DNA of 64,000 nt from Pseudoscleropodium purum (GCA_963969395.1 OZ017798.1:21072173-21136172); one strand, 5' to 3'; shown: positions 48,684-59,971, counted from the stretch's first letter. Program-made: numbers and translations. Notes: generated by a model not told the origin, from the sequence alone.

Positions 48684-49011
48684 TGCCTCTTTCAATACTT
48701 ATTTAGAAAGCATTTGAATTCTTACGTTTGAATGTTGTTGGCAATGAAAACAATGCATGGTTGCATCCCTTTGATCACATTGGGTTGTCTTCCTAAACAG
48801 AGGTTTAGGTTCCAACCTTGCAAAAAGAAGTAATCAAACACAATTTCACACCTTGATTGGTAGAAGTTTCACTATTTGATTCTTTCTTTTTGCAAGGCTG
48901 GAACCTAAACTTCCATTTAGAAAGACAAATCAATGTGATTAGAAGGATGCAACCATGCATTGTTTTCATTGCCAACAACATTCAAAGGTAAGAATTCAAA
49001 TGCTTTCTAAA
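48684..49011. mobile_element. Foldback MITE, ~130-nt arms
   Basis: The left arm starts TTTAGAAAGCATTTGAATTC near 48,700 and the right arm ends GAATTCAAATGCTTTCTAAA near 49,011. Pairing continues inward through AACAATGCATGGTTGCATCC, ATCACATTG, CTAAACAGAGGTTTAGGTTC and CCTTGCAAAAAGAA, with few mismatches, to a central loop near 48,850. There is no coding capacity. Confidence 0.7.
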
Positions 49012-49057
49012 ATATAGTAAGCACTAAAAGAAGGCCAAAGAGAATTAATCCCTTCAT

Positions 49058-49262
49058 TGCCCCGTATTTTATCCTTTAGAAAATATTGAAATTTTTTATT
49101 TGCCACTTATGATAAAATTTTATAAATTTTGAATTCATACTTGCATTCAAAGACCCCAAATTAGCTAGGTGATGTGATGAGATACAAAATTTAAGCAGCA
49201 CAAAATAAGGGGCAATTTTGACATTTACCCTCTAGCAGGGGCAATAGAAAGGTCAAGCCTCC
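49058..49262. repeat. Direct copy of the 15,083 element (left half)
   Basis: It aligns with 15,055-15,250 in the same orientation through TTTATTTGCCAC, GATAAAATTT, GAATTCATA, GCAGCACAAAATA and ATTTTGACATYTACCCTCT. It ends at CCCTGGCC in both copies. The right inverted half is absent here. Confidence 0.6.
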
Positions 49263-49296
49263 CTGGCCCTGAAAGAAGCATATTGTAAACAACAGT

Positions 49297-49790
49297 TCAA
49301 TTAAATGGATCCCTTTGAATTTTGAAATTTACTATAGTGCATGATCAATGAATTTAGTGTAAAAGAAACATGCAGTTACAATGCAGACCGTTTTATGATG
49401 GGGACTGAGGTAGTATTGTATACTTTATAGTTGATGCATGAACAAACTCACACGAATTAAAAACCTACCCTCAACTTTCAAATTCATTTCAATCAAGAGC
49501 CTCAAGGAATGATTTTGCAACAAGTTTGCTTCTTAATTTGTCCACCATCTCAAAGGTCAATTTTCACATTCAAGTTTCAATCTAACCACTCATGGATTTG
49601 GTAGGCAACCAAGGTAGGAGGAGGTCCAGAAAGCATTCATTTACAAGCTGGAATGAATTTGGTGCAGAAAAACCTCAAAAAACTCAAAAGCTTTTGAAAT
49701 ATTTTTCAGTATATTTTCCTCAAAAGAAAAATGGAATTTACATCTAACCCAAGCCGTTTCTACATAACTTCAAGTTCTGCTATCTTGCAA
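49297..49790 (-). repeat. Inverted copy of 45,285-45,890
   Basis: The reverse complement aligns with 45,285-45,890 across the AAGGTAGGAGG terminus (49,608) and its flanking DNA, including GTAGGCAACC, AAGAAGCAAACTTGTTGCAA and TGATCATGCA. Flanking sequence outside the TIR is included, so this is an inverted segmental duplication rather than two independent transposon insertions. Confidence 0.65.
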
Positions 49791-50695
49791 TTTGAAAAGC
49801 CCGAGGGCAAAAACAAGGGGGGGCAACCCCAGACACAAAAGCATGCCCATCAATTACATGCGGGGAATTAACATTTCCGGAGGCTTAAAGCTATCTTGCA
49901 ATTTGAGTGCCATACATTTCCGAGGGTCGTCCAGGTCATCCTGTGGGCCTCTTGCTGGAATTTCTGTGTCATCCATAGCCTGCCGTTTCTGTGGCATTTC
50001 ACCTCTGCAGTTCGGAGTCCCATGCTCACCACTTGAATTTACTCAAGCAAATCACGCAGGGAATTTCCGCAGACTTGGCCAATTTTTCTGGACAATTGGT
50101 CTGTTATCAGGCGCAGATCAACACTCACTTAATTATCGTGGTTGTACTGTAAATGAATTGAAACCCTGATAAACCACCTCGAGAATTAATGGTGCTGATT
50201 TGAGTTTTCTTGCAATTTGAACCGAGGATCCACTAACTTACTCATCAAAGCACAAGCTTTAAGTGTTCATGCCCTCAGTCCACTGAATTGCACAAACCAT
50301 GATAAAACATAATTAATTTTGTGGATGCTGCTTCAATCGCAGGGGCCAAATTGCCGCCTGGGTTTAGCGTCCGTTCAGATGACAATGACTGGGACGGGAC
50401 TACGTCATTCAAAAATCTTCTCCACTGGCAGCAAGGCATTGCTCGTCTCTCGCACAATAAATTAACATAAGCTCGAGGGGGTTGTGCACTACACTAGAAA
50501 TCCTAATTGCCATTAGGTAGTGATAATCCAAGTGCACTTCAAGCACTTGACAAACTTTGTATTCATGCTTGTCTACTTAAAGAGATTGCTCTCGGAGGGC
50601 GTTAACTGGCTATTCTATTGCTGTGAAGATGTAGAAAATAATTAGTTGCGTGATTGTCGCAGGGATCCGAACGAACAGCTTTCAGTAGTTTGACT
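49791..50695. other. GC-richer unassigned region
   Basis: Base composition is clearly less AT-rich than in the neighbours. An open frame of about 125 codons (49,792-50,169, +) and a 60-codon minus frame (50,275-50,457) exist, but none has a recognised domain. A plus-strand frame around 50,330-50,466 (PPGFSVRSDDNDWDG) looks protein-like but is isolated. It could be exons of an unrecognised gene or the promoter of the ORF at 50,696. Confidence 0.3.
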
Positions 50696-50995
50696 ATGGC
50701 ACCGCTGCAAGCAACTTTAAGGCATATGACCAACCTACCCCTGCTTGCAATACAGCCGACATTCCAAGCCGACTGCCGATACTTATCATCGGAGGCGGCA
50801 GGGGCCTCTCCGGAGAGCACCAGCAACCTCATGTCTCAAATGCAGAAGCCAGTCACAACTGCGCTCATTTCGATCTGTATTTTAGTGTCCACAAGGAAAG
50901 ACGTCTATTTCTTGAAGGACCCAAGTTTAAGTGAGGCCTTGTCCAACTGGGGCCTATCAATCATCATTGTCAACAGTATAGCATTAGTACGGTAG
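50696..50995 (+). CDS. Possible small mitochondrial-targeted protein (99 aa) or exon
   Basis: The family is not recognised. The ATG at 50,696 opens 99 codons. The first 30 residues have the character of a plant mitochondrial presequence: basic and hydrophobic (MAPLQATLRHMTNLPLLAIQ), with no acidic residue before position 25. They are followed by CRYLSSEAA, which fits a common processing context (Arg, aromatic, then Leu/Ser-Ser). A hydrophobic stretch near residues 55-64 (TTALISICILV) and another at the C-terminus (LSIIIVNSIALV) could be membrane segments. An in-frame extension upstream to 50,654 lacks ATG. It may be exon 1 of a longer gene. The real coding status is uncertain. Confidence 0.35.
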   Translation: MAPLQATLRHMTNLPLLAIQPTFQADCRYLSSEAAGASPESTSNLMSQMQKPVTTALISICILVSTRKDVYFLKDPSLSEALSNWGLSIIIVNSIALVR

Positions 50996-51687
50996 TATTT
51001 GAAATTTGTCTTTTTCATTTTTGCAGAAGCAGATGTTTAATGTAGCATCATCATGATCGTCACGGACCTTGGTTTCATTGCAACACAAATGGTAGTGAGT
51101 CGAACTTTACACACTTCGAATTTACAGAAAGCTTACAGACATGGGTGATTGCAAGAAGCACTTGGCAGTTTGGTTGCATGTACAGTTCATACAGCGAATG
51201 AAATTCCAATTCCTTTCTAGGGAGACTTTCACCAACAATTAGAGGTGCGGTATTCTATTTCAGATGGTCCTTGCATTTGAAAGTTTCACTTATGACCGCA
51301 ATCGAAGAAAACGTGTAAACGAGCTCCGCGAACCTCAAGCCGCTGTAGCGAACTCGCCGATAAACTAAACTGTACAAATAAAGATCCTGTAACATCTCAA
51401 CGTACAGAGCAAACTGACAACGAAAATTCTTTCAATTTCTCTGGCGGATGGGAAATACATCGACTGCTTCCCTGCACTGTTTTCAATAACCCTGTGACTT
51501 CATACTTTTGCGACATCCGACAGTGTAAGAATCTCTCAGAATTCTAGCCCGAAAAAGCCGGAGAAATTTTCAAAGCTCACATGTAACCTGAAGCTGCTAT
51601 TTCAAAGTTCTGCAGCATTGACTACACTGAGATGAAAGCTCGTCCCAAATTGCAGAGTTCCACATTTTTCCAATGTGAGATCAGATT

Positions 51688-53125
51688 TTACATAGCCATG
51701 GCCAAACCTTCACCAACACGTAATCTTGGACCATTGTCCGGGACACCCATTCCGGCTGCAACCTCTGCGTCAATCTGGTTATGGGGAGCAGGTCCCTCCA
51801 TCGTCTTCACCCTGTGACAATATTAAGAATTTAAGTTCAGGTGGTTGGAAACAAAGTAAACTTAATACACACTGACAAACATGTACACAGTGGAGATAAT
51901 AAAACAAGAAGATAACAAATGAGCACAGCTCAAAGTAGTAGTGTGAAATATCACCTTCTTCTATGCTTCTTTGTCTTGTAATGCTCATCACGGATAGTTG
52001 TGTTTGTGAAATGACGACTGTAAGAAAAACACGATTCTCAGCACAAGCTTGAGCTACTCTTCAATGTCTACAGAATCCCACACGTCTATTAAAGCAGACT
52101 TGCGGCATTTCAGTAATTATTGACTAAACCCTAAGTCGAATTCTCAAACACTACTCCTCAGCTCAGTACCAGAGTCTTCAAGGAGAATCCTAAAGCCCGA
52201 GTTGAGCTTCTTCCACAGCGGGGGTCTTAAATTGACCCTACAATGTGCTAAGTTTCCTTCTCTAAGTTCTCTACTGTATAATCTAATCAAAATGTGAAAA
52301 CCAAAAGAAACTACGGGTATAGGACAATAGCAATAGACACACACACACACCCAGCACAAACGGTCGTGTTCTGCTCAAATAGCTCTAACTGGTGAGATGT
52401 ACAAGTAGTAAGACAATATATGCAAAGCCAACAGTGTAGACAAAATGCAACTTACTCGCAGTGTAGGCAATAGAACTGGCCCAAACCAGGAAGATCTGGA
52501 TCAATCTCCTTTGATTTCGGTGTATCCACTTTGCGGAGTTCCGTATAAATCATGTCGTCACGTGTTCCAATAAAGTTAAGGGTGAACTCCCTAGCAAATT
52601 GAAAAACCTAAAGCATGAACCGCAGCTTCCAGAACCAAAAGTAAAGAAGCAGTACACACACTCTGACCACTCGTTACAAAAAATGGGGTAAACATGTCCA
52701 ACCCTAGCTGCTGCACATTCGTAGAAACTTCAATCCAATACTAAACCTCTGTACCAAATTTGCAAGTATTGAGAATAAAAGTGTACGCTTCAAGACCTAG
52801 CAAGAACTAGACGACATATAAATCTAGCACCTACATGAAATCGGGAAAAATCCCCACACTGACCTGAATTAGGGTTAGGTCATGTGCACAAGAATCAAAC
52901 CCTAAACTCCTACCAAGACAGAAACAAGAAGAGTCGAGGGATGAGAAAGGCAGAAACACCCCAAACTTAATTCACATAAAAAAATCCAAACAAAGTACAC
53001 GAAATTTGCAAACAAATTACAAAAAAAGTTGCAAGGATATCTTTCTTCTCGAATTTCGTTCTCCGCGCCGATTTATGAGAGTAATGCTTGCCATGACTGT
53101 TTTTGTGGTTCGGACACTTCCCCAT
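51688..53125 (-). CDS. BUD20/ZNF593-type C2H2 zinc-finger, 60S export factor
   Basis: Minus-strand gene with four coding exons: 53,041-53,125, 52,456-52,561, 51,955-52,017 and 51,688-51,811. The product is 125 aa. It has a basic N-terminus (MGKCPNHKNSHGKHYSHKSA, then RRTKF), the family phrase DDMIYTEL, DPDLPGLGQFYCLHC, and one zinc finger C-x2-C-x12-H-x5-H (CLHCDRHFTN...HYKTKKH). The tail AAGMGVPDNGP is highly typical. Bud20 and ZNF593 bind late pre-60S particles and shuttle with them to the cytoplasm. Intron 1 is an apparent U12-type AT-AC intron; introns 2 and 3 are GT-AG. Teloboxes (AAACCCTAA) at 52,897-52,905 and 52,869-52,877 (reverse) and near 52,126 are typical of ribosome-biogenesis genes. 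The gene is intact. Confidence 0.92.
52562..53040 (-). other. U12-type AT-AC intron of the BUD20-like gene
   Basis: On the minus strand the intron begins ATATCCTT (53,040 downward), the consensus U12 5' splice site, and ends AC (52,563-52,562). A branch-site match CCCTTAAC (52,582-52,575, consensus UUCCUURAY) puts the branch A 14 bases before the exon. Splicing here gives KFEKK-G-DDMIYTEL, which fits the family. No GT-AG alternative near the boundary preserves the frame. Length is 479 nt. Confidence 0.85.
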
Positions 53126-54401
53126 GGCGTCGTCCTCTTCCGAAGACCTACGAGCAGACTGCAGCCGCCAGCGCCTTCGAAACTCACCACAAATCCTGTT
53201 GAAAAATTCTACGTCGACGGGAGTTTCCTAATTACGAAGGCGATGATCTTCGAGAGATCCTGGAAAACTCCTTCAGCTCAAGTTCGCAAATCGAATTCGC
53301 GACGGAGTACGGGAATCCGCCGAAGGGCAGACTGCCGAAGAGGAAAGCTTCAGTGCTGCAGAGGAACCTCTAGGCGGGTGCTGACAACGTTTGTCATCCG
53401 GTTTTGTGTCGGTTAAAAACATTCATCCATGACGGTCCTCTTTTTCTGTTAGTCCGTGCTTTTGCGTTTTATTTTACTCTAAACTTTTTCAGCTCAATTA
53501 ACCCCTAAACGTGTACCGTACATTGAGGGCAGATTCGTTACATCCGTACAAAATCTTTTCTTTTTGCTTGAATTTCCCTTTTGTGAAGCCCATTTAGAAT
53601 TTTCATGATTTGGCATAATGTAATTGGCAATATTTTGGTAATTGTAGCTATAGCCCTCCTGCTCTACCGCACTACAAACTCAACATGATGGAAGTTTTAC
53701 AAAATCTTGTTTTAAAAGGCTAAAATAAAGGCAAAATTTTTGTTCCAAAATTTTGCTTTATTCATGCTTAATGAATGCTTTGCTATTAGGATTTGAGTAA
53801 TGAAGGCCATTCTATCAATTCTCAAGCTAAAATCAAGGCTTTACAATCAAGTCTCAAGGCTTAATAGCGTAGTATATGGAATATTATTTTATATTATTTT
53901 ATATTTTTTGAAACACATGGATAATATTATTTTTTATCTTTCATCATAATTTTTTTTCAGATTTCAATTTGTTTTCATTAATCTTTTCTATACTTTTCAA
54001 ATATATCACCTTATGAATTTTTGAAAATTTCATTCTATGCCATATTTAATTATAATTTGATTTATTTTTTAACGAATCTGACCTCGGCGTAGGGTACTAT
54101 AGAGTATTCTCTGGAATTGACGATTTGGAAAAAATCATCATAAAGTACTATTTGGAAGAATATTTTGGAATTGATATATAAACTTTGAGTTTTAGATTTC
54201 ATCTTTAAAGTTAAATTCACCAATACTACTACCAATATTCTATAAATTTTGAAAGGGAAATTTCAAAATTCTTCATAAATTCGATTATAAGCAAAATAAA
54301 CTTGTTTGTGGGCAGTTACGGATTTTCTACTCTAAAATAAACTTAGAAGTCCTTTATCTTACTCAATTTTCAGTATTTTTGGAAAAAAATTAAGTCATAG
54401 G
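53126..54401. other. BUD20-like promoter region and AT-rich spacer
   Basis: 53,126-53,420 is GC-richer and should contain the promoter and 5' UTR of the minus-strand BUD20-like gene. After 53,520 the sequence turns strongly AT-rich and nothing is recognised. Confidence 0.45.
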
Positions 54402-54910
54402 ATGTAGATTGTCTATAACAACATTGCAACCGTTGGAATTGGCATTTTTTAATTCCATAATTAAATCCTTAACAATTTTGTATTTTGAATCATTCTCTAC
54501 TACTATCTACATACTATTTTTTCCTATATGTTGTACAATTCCAAATGATGTAAAAAATTTCAAGCATGTGGATAACTTGTCTAGGAAAATTAATCCAAAG
54601 AAGCACCACCATTTAGGACCTTTTTTCATGGAAAAGTGAGCTTGTGAAGTGCATTTACCTTGCTTTTTTTGTAGGGGAGAAAAATTGATTTTAATGGACT
54701 TTGAATGCTTATAGTTTGCAATCCACATGGTGGAAATGTCTAATATTTTTACCACATGTTTTTAAGTGAGCATACTACAAGATCCTACAGTTGCTTATGT
54801 CCAAAAAAAAAAAAAATTCTAATACTTGTTACTTGTACTAAAAATGACAGTTTTTGAATGTTTCTGGTGAAAACATAGGTGTGAAACTTTAGAGTTAATC
54901 TATAATAGTC
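54402..54910. repeat. Inverted-repeat pair, left arm
   Basis: The reverse complement aligns with 56,490-56,995. Shared phrases (read +) include GGTGAAAACATAG near 54,868 against CTATGTTTTCACC near 56,519, AAGCACCACC near 54,601, TTCATGGAAAA, and CTACATACTATTTTTTCC-like sequence. Arms are about 500 bp with about 1.6 kb between them, and diverged. No coding capacity was found. Confidence 0.55.
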
Positions 54911-56489
54911 TAATTTGAAATGAGAACACAAAGCCTGAATATTGTCTTGGAAGCAAGATTCAGTTGGTTTAGATTAAAGGTGAATTATTTCTGAAAATAC
55001 CTAAGAATTTTCAAGTGAGTAATCTAGTTCATATCTAGAAGAAGAGATTAGTATTCAAGTGATGGATATCGTTAAAGTTAAGAAGTATTTCCAAGTCAAT
55101 TGGTGATTAAAGATCCCATGGTTCCCTTTGAAAGAGACAACAATTCAAGTGCAAAATGATTAGTCCTATTCGGAAGTTCAAGAGCCATGGTTGAGCAATA
55201 TAGCTTGATTGACAATGTTTTGAATTGAAGAAAGAATGAAGTCTCAAGTAATTAAAAGATAAAATAATTTTTTAGGAGATACTACACCCTTGTGACCTTT
55301 AAGAATAGAGAGAAAAATCTTACAATTAGAATTATACATAAAAATCAACACATGATTTGGAGTTAAGGAACATTTTCTTTATTAGTTTTGTATACTGAAT
55401 TGCCTCCCTAGAACAAATTAAATCCTATTAAGCTTGATTTACCAATTTGAATCTAAGCTTATCTATAAATCTTGAGTCAAAAAAATCAATGAACCTATGA
55501 AGGAAGAAGAAACAAAAAGTTTTAAAATATGACATGTGTACAATAAAATTAAAATAAACTTTCTAGAGATGAGCATGCAAAGCAAAGAAGGTCATATTGT
55601 ACAATTAGAAACAAATAATAGCTAGTATTTTGTAGAGAATTCAATTTTGGTTTAGGATTAGTATTTATTTGATGCCAATTGATTTACTATTCTAAATGAA
55701 TGATTACAATTAATTGTAATGAACTTTGGAAATTGAGCAATGAACATGGAATAGTTAACTATGTAGGAAGTGTTGTGCTAATGGAAAAGCTTCAAAACAA
55801 TTTAAAAGAACTTGCCCACAGAAAGAGGCAACAGTCTTATTACATAGTATGTGAGAACATTTAAAGGGTAGTTAATTAAAGAAAAAACAATTTTTCTAAT
55901 GTAAATCATAAACCTTACGTTCGTCACTTCAAAATTAAAAGTCACTCATTTTTATGCATTTGGTCGTATCAGAATTCTAAACCGTTGATTTCTTTCACTA
56001 TCGTGAAAATAGATAGATAGACTTCTTCTTACATTGACAAATATAGCTTCGCTTTGACGAAAATGGGTGTGACATTTTTCACTTTAAAAGCAATATGGTT
56101 GCACATGCCTTGATTAATAAACATTGAAATTAGTATCAAGCTATAAGTGCACAAACTTTGATTGTAGAGTCCTTGAAATGAAGAATTTTAGGGTTTTAAT
56201 AGTTTCCTTTATTGTATTGATTGAATTGAGAGGAAAATACATAGGGCAAAAATTGATCAAATAGATTATTGAAGGAGCTAAAAATAAAATAATAATAAAA
56301 CCTTCTAAAACTAGAATCCAAAGTAATTACTTGTAAACCTTGTTTTTTTTGGCATTCTTTATAAACTCAAGTTGCATCCCTCCTTTCAATGCAATCAATG
56401 TTTCTACCTCGTTGCCCAACCAAGTGCATTGTTGTCATCTCCTTCAAGCTTTATATCTTTGGATTTTGATTTTATTTATTCTTTTTTAA
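54911..56489. other. AT-rich interior of the 54.4/57.0 kb inverted pair
   Basis: About 1.6 kb between the two inverted arms, without open frames of useful length or recognisable motifs. If the arms are transposon ends, the interior has lost coding capacity. Confidence 0.4.
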
Positions 56490-56995
56490 CCAAAATTTAA
56501 CCCCGAAAGATTTTTGCCTATGTTTTCACCAAAAACGGTCCAATATTGTCATTTCTAGTACAAGAATCAAATTTTAGAGAAAAGAACATTTTTAGACACA
56601 TCTAACCATAGGATCTTGTAATACTTTAATTTGAGAAGATGTGAAATTTTTTTCAAAAACTTCCAACTTACACAAGATATTAGCATTTGAATTGACAAAA
56701 AATCCTTTGGGGGCCCTACCAAAACCATGGAAAATGCACTTCACAAGGTCACATTTGTATGAAAAAATGTTAAAAAATGGTGGTGCTTCTTTGTATTCAT
56801 TCTTCAAAGCAAGTTAGCTACATGTTTGAAAAAATTCAAATCATTTGGAATTAAACAACATATAGAAAAAAAAATGGTAAGTAGAAAGAAGTAGAGAATG
56901 ATTTGTAATACTAAATTGTTAAGAATTTAGTTATAATATTGAAAATACCAATTCCAATTATTGTAATGTTGTAATAAAAAATTTACACCTAGTGT
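56490..56995. repeat. Inverted-repeat pair, right arm
   Basis: Counterpart of 54,402-54,910. It begins close to the TTAACCCCGAAAG motif at 56,497-56,509, which belongs to the dispersed TTAACCCYTAAAG motif set. This suggests the motif marks an element end. Confidence 0.55.
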
Positions 56996-57060
56996 TTTTA
57001 TTCATTTTTTAAATATCAAAACTTGAGTTAAATAAAGAACTTCAAGGTTTGTCTTTGAGT

Positions 57061-57250
57061 AGAGATTCTATAACTATTTGCAAACTAAAACTCCTCATAA
57101 CTTTTATCTCATTAATCAAAATGGAATGATTCAAAGCTTTCCATGTATTAATATTAGATTAGAGATTCTATAACTATCTGCAAACTAAAATTCTTCATAA
57201 TTTTTATCTCATTGATCATAACCAAATGATTCAAAGCTTTCCATGCGTAT
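57061..57250. repeat. Tandem repeat, 100 bp x 2
   Basis: AGAGATTCTATAACTATYTG at 57,061 and 57,161 begins two units of exactly 100-bp period, both containing TCAAAGCTTTCCATG. A diverged single relative of the GAATGAATCAAAGCTTTACA part lies near 4,555. Confidence 0.75.
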
Positions 57251-57991
57251 ATATAATTATATATTTAAAAAATTAATTTCAACTTTTTATTTTTGATAAA
57301 AGTGATTTTAAAAGAAATTTTTTAAGCTACCCAAACTCCTTGTTGAGCAATGAAAACTATATATTATACATTCAATAACTTTTTAGCTATGTAATCAAAA
57401 GTTATGAAAATTATCAAACCTTAAAGCCACTCCTTGGACACATGTTGTTTGAAAATTTCAAAGAAAAAAACAACTCAATTCACAGTGAGTTGCTGAAAAT
57501 TGCTATATTACCAAAAATACCGCTTGGTCCTTTAGAGGTTAATCATCTTGCTCTAACTTCCTTCAATAAGATTTCTAAAATGAATATCAATCACTTTTAA
57601 AATTTCATGGACATCATTGATCTATTTTCAACTATAGGGACATATTACAAATGCATGTCTTTCTAACTATTTTGAAAAATGAAACTTCACCATTTAGAAG
57701 GGCTAAAAAATACTTGTTTTTGAAGCTTAAGCATTGAGGTTTTGGCAATTGGTCAGGATTTTGACTCTAAATTTTTTGGATATACTGAAGCAAGTTAACA
57801 AAAAAAATTCAGCAATTGTATTCATTCAAATAATTAAGGAAAATGACAGCTAAAAAACTTGTTTTTTTAAAAGAATATTCTAAAGGATTTTTAGGCCTCA
57901 TGACAAAAGAAGAGTAACTATGGGACTAACATGAGTGAAGAGTGTGCTAAGAAATATGGTAGAACCACCCATTCCCAACCAAGATCCACAC

Positions 57992-58230
57992 CTACTATAA
58001 GAAACCAAAGTTTATTGACGTATAAAGAAACGGATTTTAGGTGACATCAAAAAAATAACCTATGTTTTTATGACAACAATGATGTTCAATATAACATCAA
58101 TGAACATCATTGTTGGCATAAGAACATGGGTTGATTTTTATGATGTCACCTTGGATGTCACCTAAAATTTGTTCCCTTTGATGTCAATTGTTACATTGAA
58201 TGTCACCCAAAACAAGGTTTTCTTATAGTG
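57992..58230. mobile_element. CACTA-like foldback MITE (~239 bp)
   Basis: The right end read inward is CACTATAAGAAAACCTTG and the left end is CTACTATAAGAAACCAAAG. Both resemble the CACTA(C/T)AAGAAA termini of plant En/Spm-type elements. The whole element folds, with an inner pair CAACAATGATGTTCA/TGAACATCATTGTTG near 58,070-58,115. No clear 3-bp target duplication is visible and no coding capacity is present. Confidence 0.5.
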
Positions 58231-58982
58231 ATTCAACCTATAGGATGCAAATTTTTTCAACCAAAGTTTGGAACATGTTTTTTTTCTCCTTTTCAAGGTT
58301 GGGACTAATAAGGTCATCATGATACATGTTCCAAAGTAGTGAGCAAGAAAGTAGCAAAAGTAGTGAGTAGGAAAATAGTTCTTGAGTGATCGGAATTGGA
58401 AGAGTGTGTACATTGAGTGTGAATCTAAACCAACTTTGAGCTTCCCAAATTCATAGAAATTTCAATTGTAGGCATAAAATTACCAAAACAATTACAAACC
58501 CTGTGATTTCTATCTTCTTACATGGTAACAGATTGACATTGAGTTTTACTACTCCAAAACATGCCCAGAATCACTTTAAATGGTCAACTATGGCTAGTTC
58601 TATTACTAATTCTACTATTTCACTAGCCATGGTCTCATGACACTACAAATAAAAATATGAGTTCTTTCATACACCGACCTCTCCAAAAGAAGTTGAATTC
58701 TTCTCCTTCTTGTGGTGTTGGAATAAAACATATCCTTGTCAACTAAAGGGCACAGTCCTCAGTTTCTAAAATCACTTTCATTGTTTGTCAACAACAAACA
58801 AGAAGTTTTTGCCCTTGGGTGCAGTGCAAGTTGACAATTGAATTGGGTTCAGTTTTCCAAGTTCAGTTGCAGTTCAGTTATTCCTGTCTTCGAGAGTTTG
58901 CTGCTCATCACCATCATTAAACACTTTGCATTCAATTTGCAAATTTCTTAACCCTTAAAGGACCGGGGGTGCAAAAAATAAT

Positions 58983-59307
58983 GTAGGAGGTCCATTAACC
59001 TACCATTTAACAGTTAAAACTGATTTTTGGGAGGTGAAACTTATTCAAATATTTTTCAGTAAATTTTCCTTTAAAGACAAGAAGAATTGGCATCTAACCC
59101 AAATTGTTTCATATTTTTTGGAGCTTTGTAGAATTAGTTACAAATTTTTGAAGCTGAAGTGGCGTAGGGCTCTAATAGCATCTACTTCCTAAAATGTACA
59201 TTGTTAATACATGACTGAAAGCTACAAAAAAGCAACATGTATCTGTAGTGTACATTAAAGAAGGTGGACACTTCTAGAGCCTATGCGCTTCTAGAACCTC
59301 CTACCTT
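58983..59307. mobile_element. AAGGTAGGAGG-TIR element copy (~325 bp)
   Basis: The left end GTAGGAGGTCCATTAACC mirrors the right end GAACCTCCTACCTT. Internal phrases shared with the 14,271 copy are GGCATCTAA, TTTTGGAGCTTTGTAGAA, AGTTACAAATTTTTGAAG and AATGTACATT. It is immediately preceded by the motif TTAACCCTTAAAGG (58,948-58,961). Partial copies follow at about 59,404 and 59,720-59,826. Confidence 0.6.
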
Positions 59308-59859
59308 AGTGCTACAGAAGCCACCTGATGGCCTTATGGTCCTGTAGGGATTAAGGAAAACTTCACCATCCATCAACTGATCAGCAGACTCATTTTTGGA
59401 GTAGTAAGGTAGGAGGTTGTGAAAGCAAGCATTTAAGGGTTGTTCTACCTTTTTCATGTGGTTTCTGGAATAGAATCATTGTAAGCTCATTTTTCAAACA
59501 AAGAGAAAAAGGTTGCAATTGTAACCTAAGTTGTTTCGTGTTTTTTAAAGCATATTTGAATTACTTATGAATTTTCAAACAAGATGAGTCATAGGTTAGA
59601 TCCTATTTATGACCCTAGGTCTTCAATGAATTGTTCATTTGCAACTTTCAGAGAAAAATGGGGAAAGCAAAGGGAATGATTGACTCTTGTAATGAATAAT
59701 ATTTTTTTTTATCAATCCATTCAATGAATATAGAAGGTCCACTTAAAGACCACCTCTTATTTCATTTTTGGTGAGTCTACATGAGTGGTTCTAAATGACC
59801 CTCCAACATCTAAGCCTCCTACCTTATGCATTTCCCCCAAAACAAAATAGCAAATAATA

Positions 59860-59862
<3 letters not shown>

Positions 59863-59918
<56 letters not shown>
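59863..59918. repeat. (AT)n microsatellite, ~28 units
   Basis: A pure AT dinucleotide run of about 56 bases between two copies of the AAGGTAGGAGG element family. It is likely to vary in length between individuals and is prone to assembly error. Confidence 0.95.
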
Positions 59919-59919
<1 letters not shown>

Positions 59920-59971
59920 AGGTTTATTAATTGTAATTTGCTACTAATAATAACAATGATTTGTCCTAACT

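Noticed and set aside
53202..53373. Plus-strand frame in the BUD20-like promoter (FPNYEGDDLREILENSF...)
   Set aside because: It looks protein-like but has no ATG, is preceded by a stop, and sits in the 5' UTR/promoter of the minus-strand gene. Kept only as a note for a possible divergent transcript.
53006..53416. 136-codon plus-strand ORF
   Set aside because: Antisense shadow of exon 1 and the 5' UTR of the BUD20-like gene.
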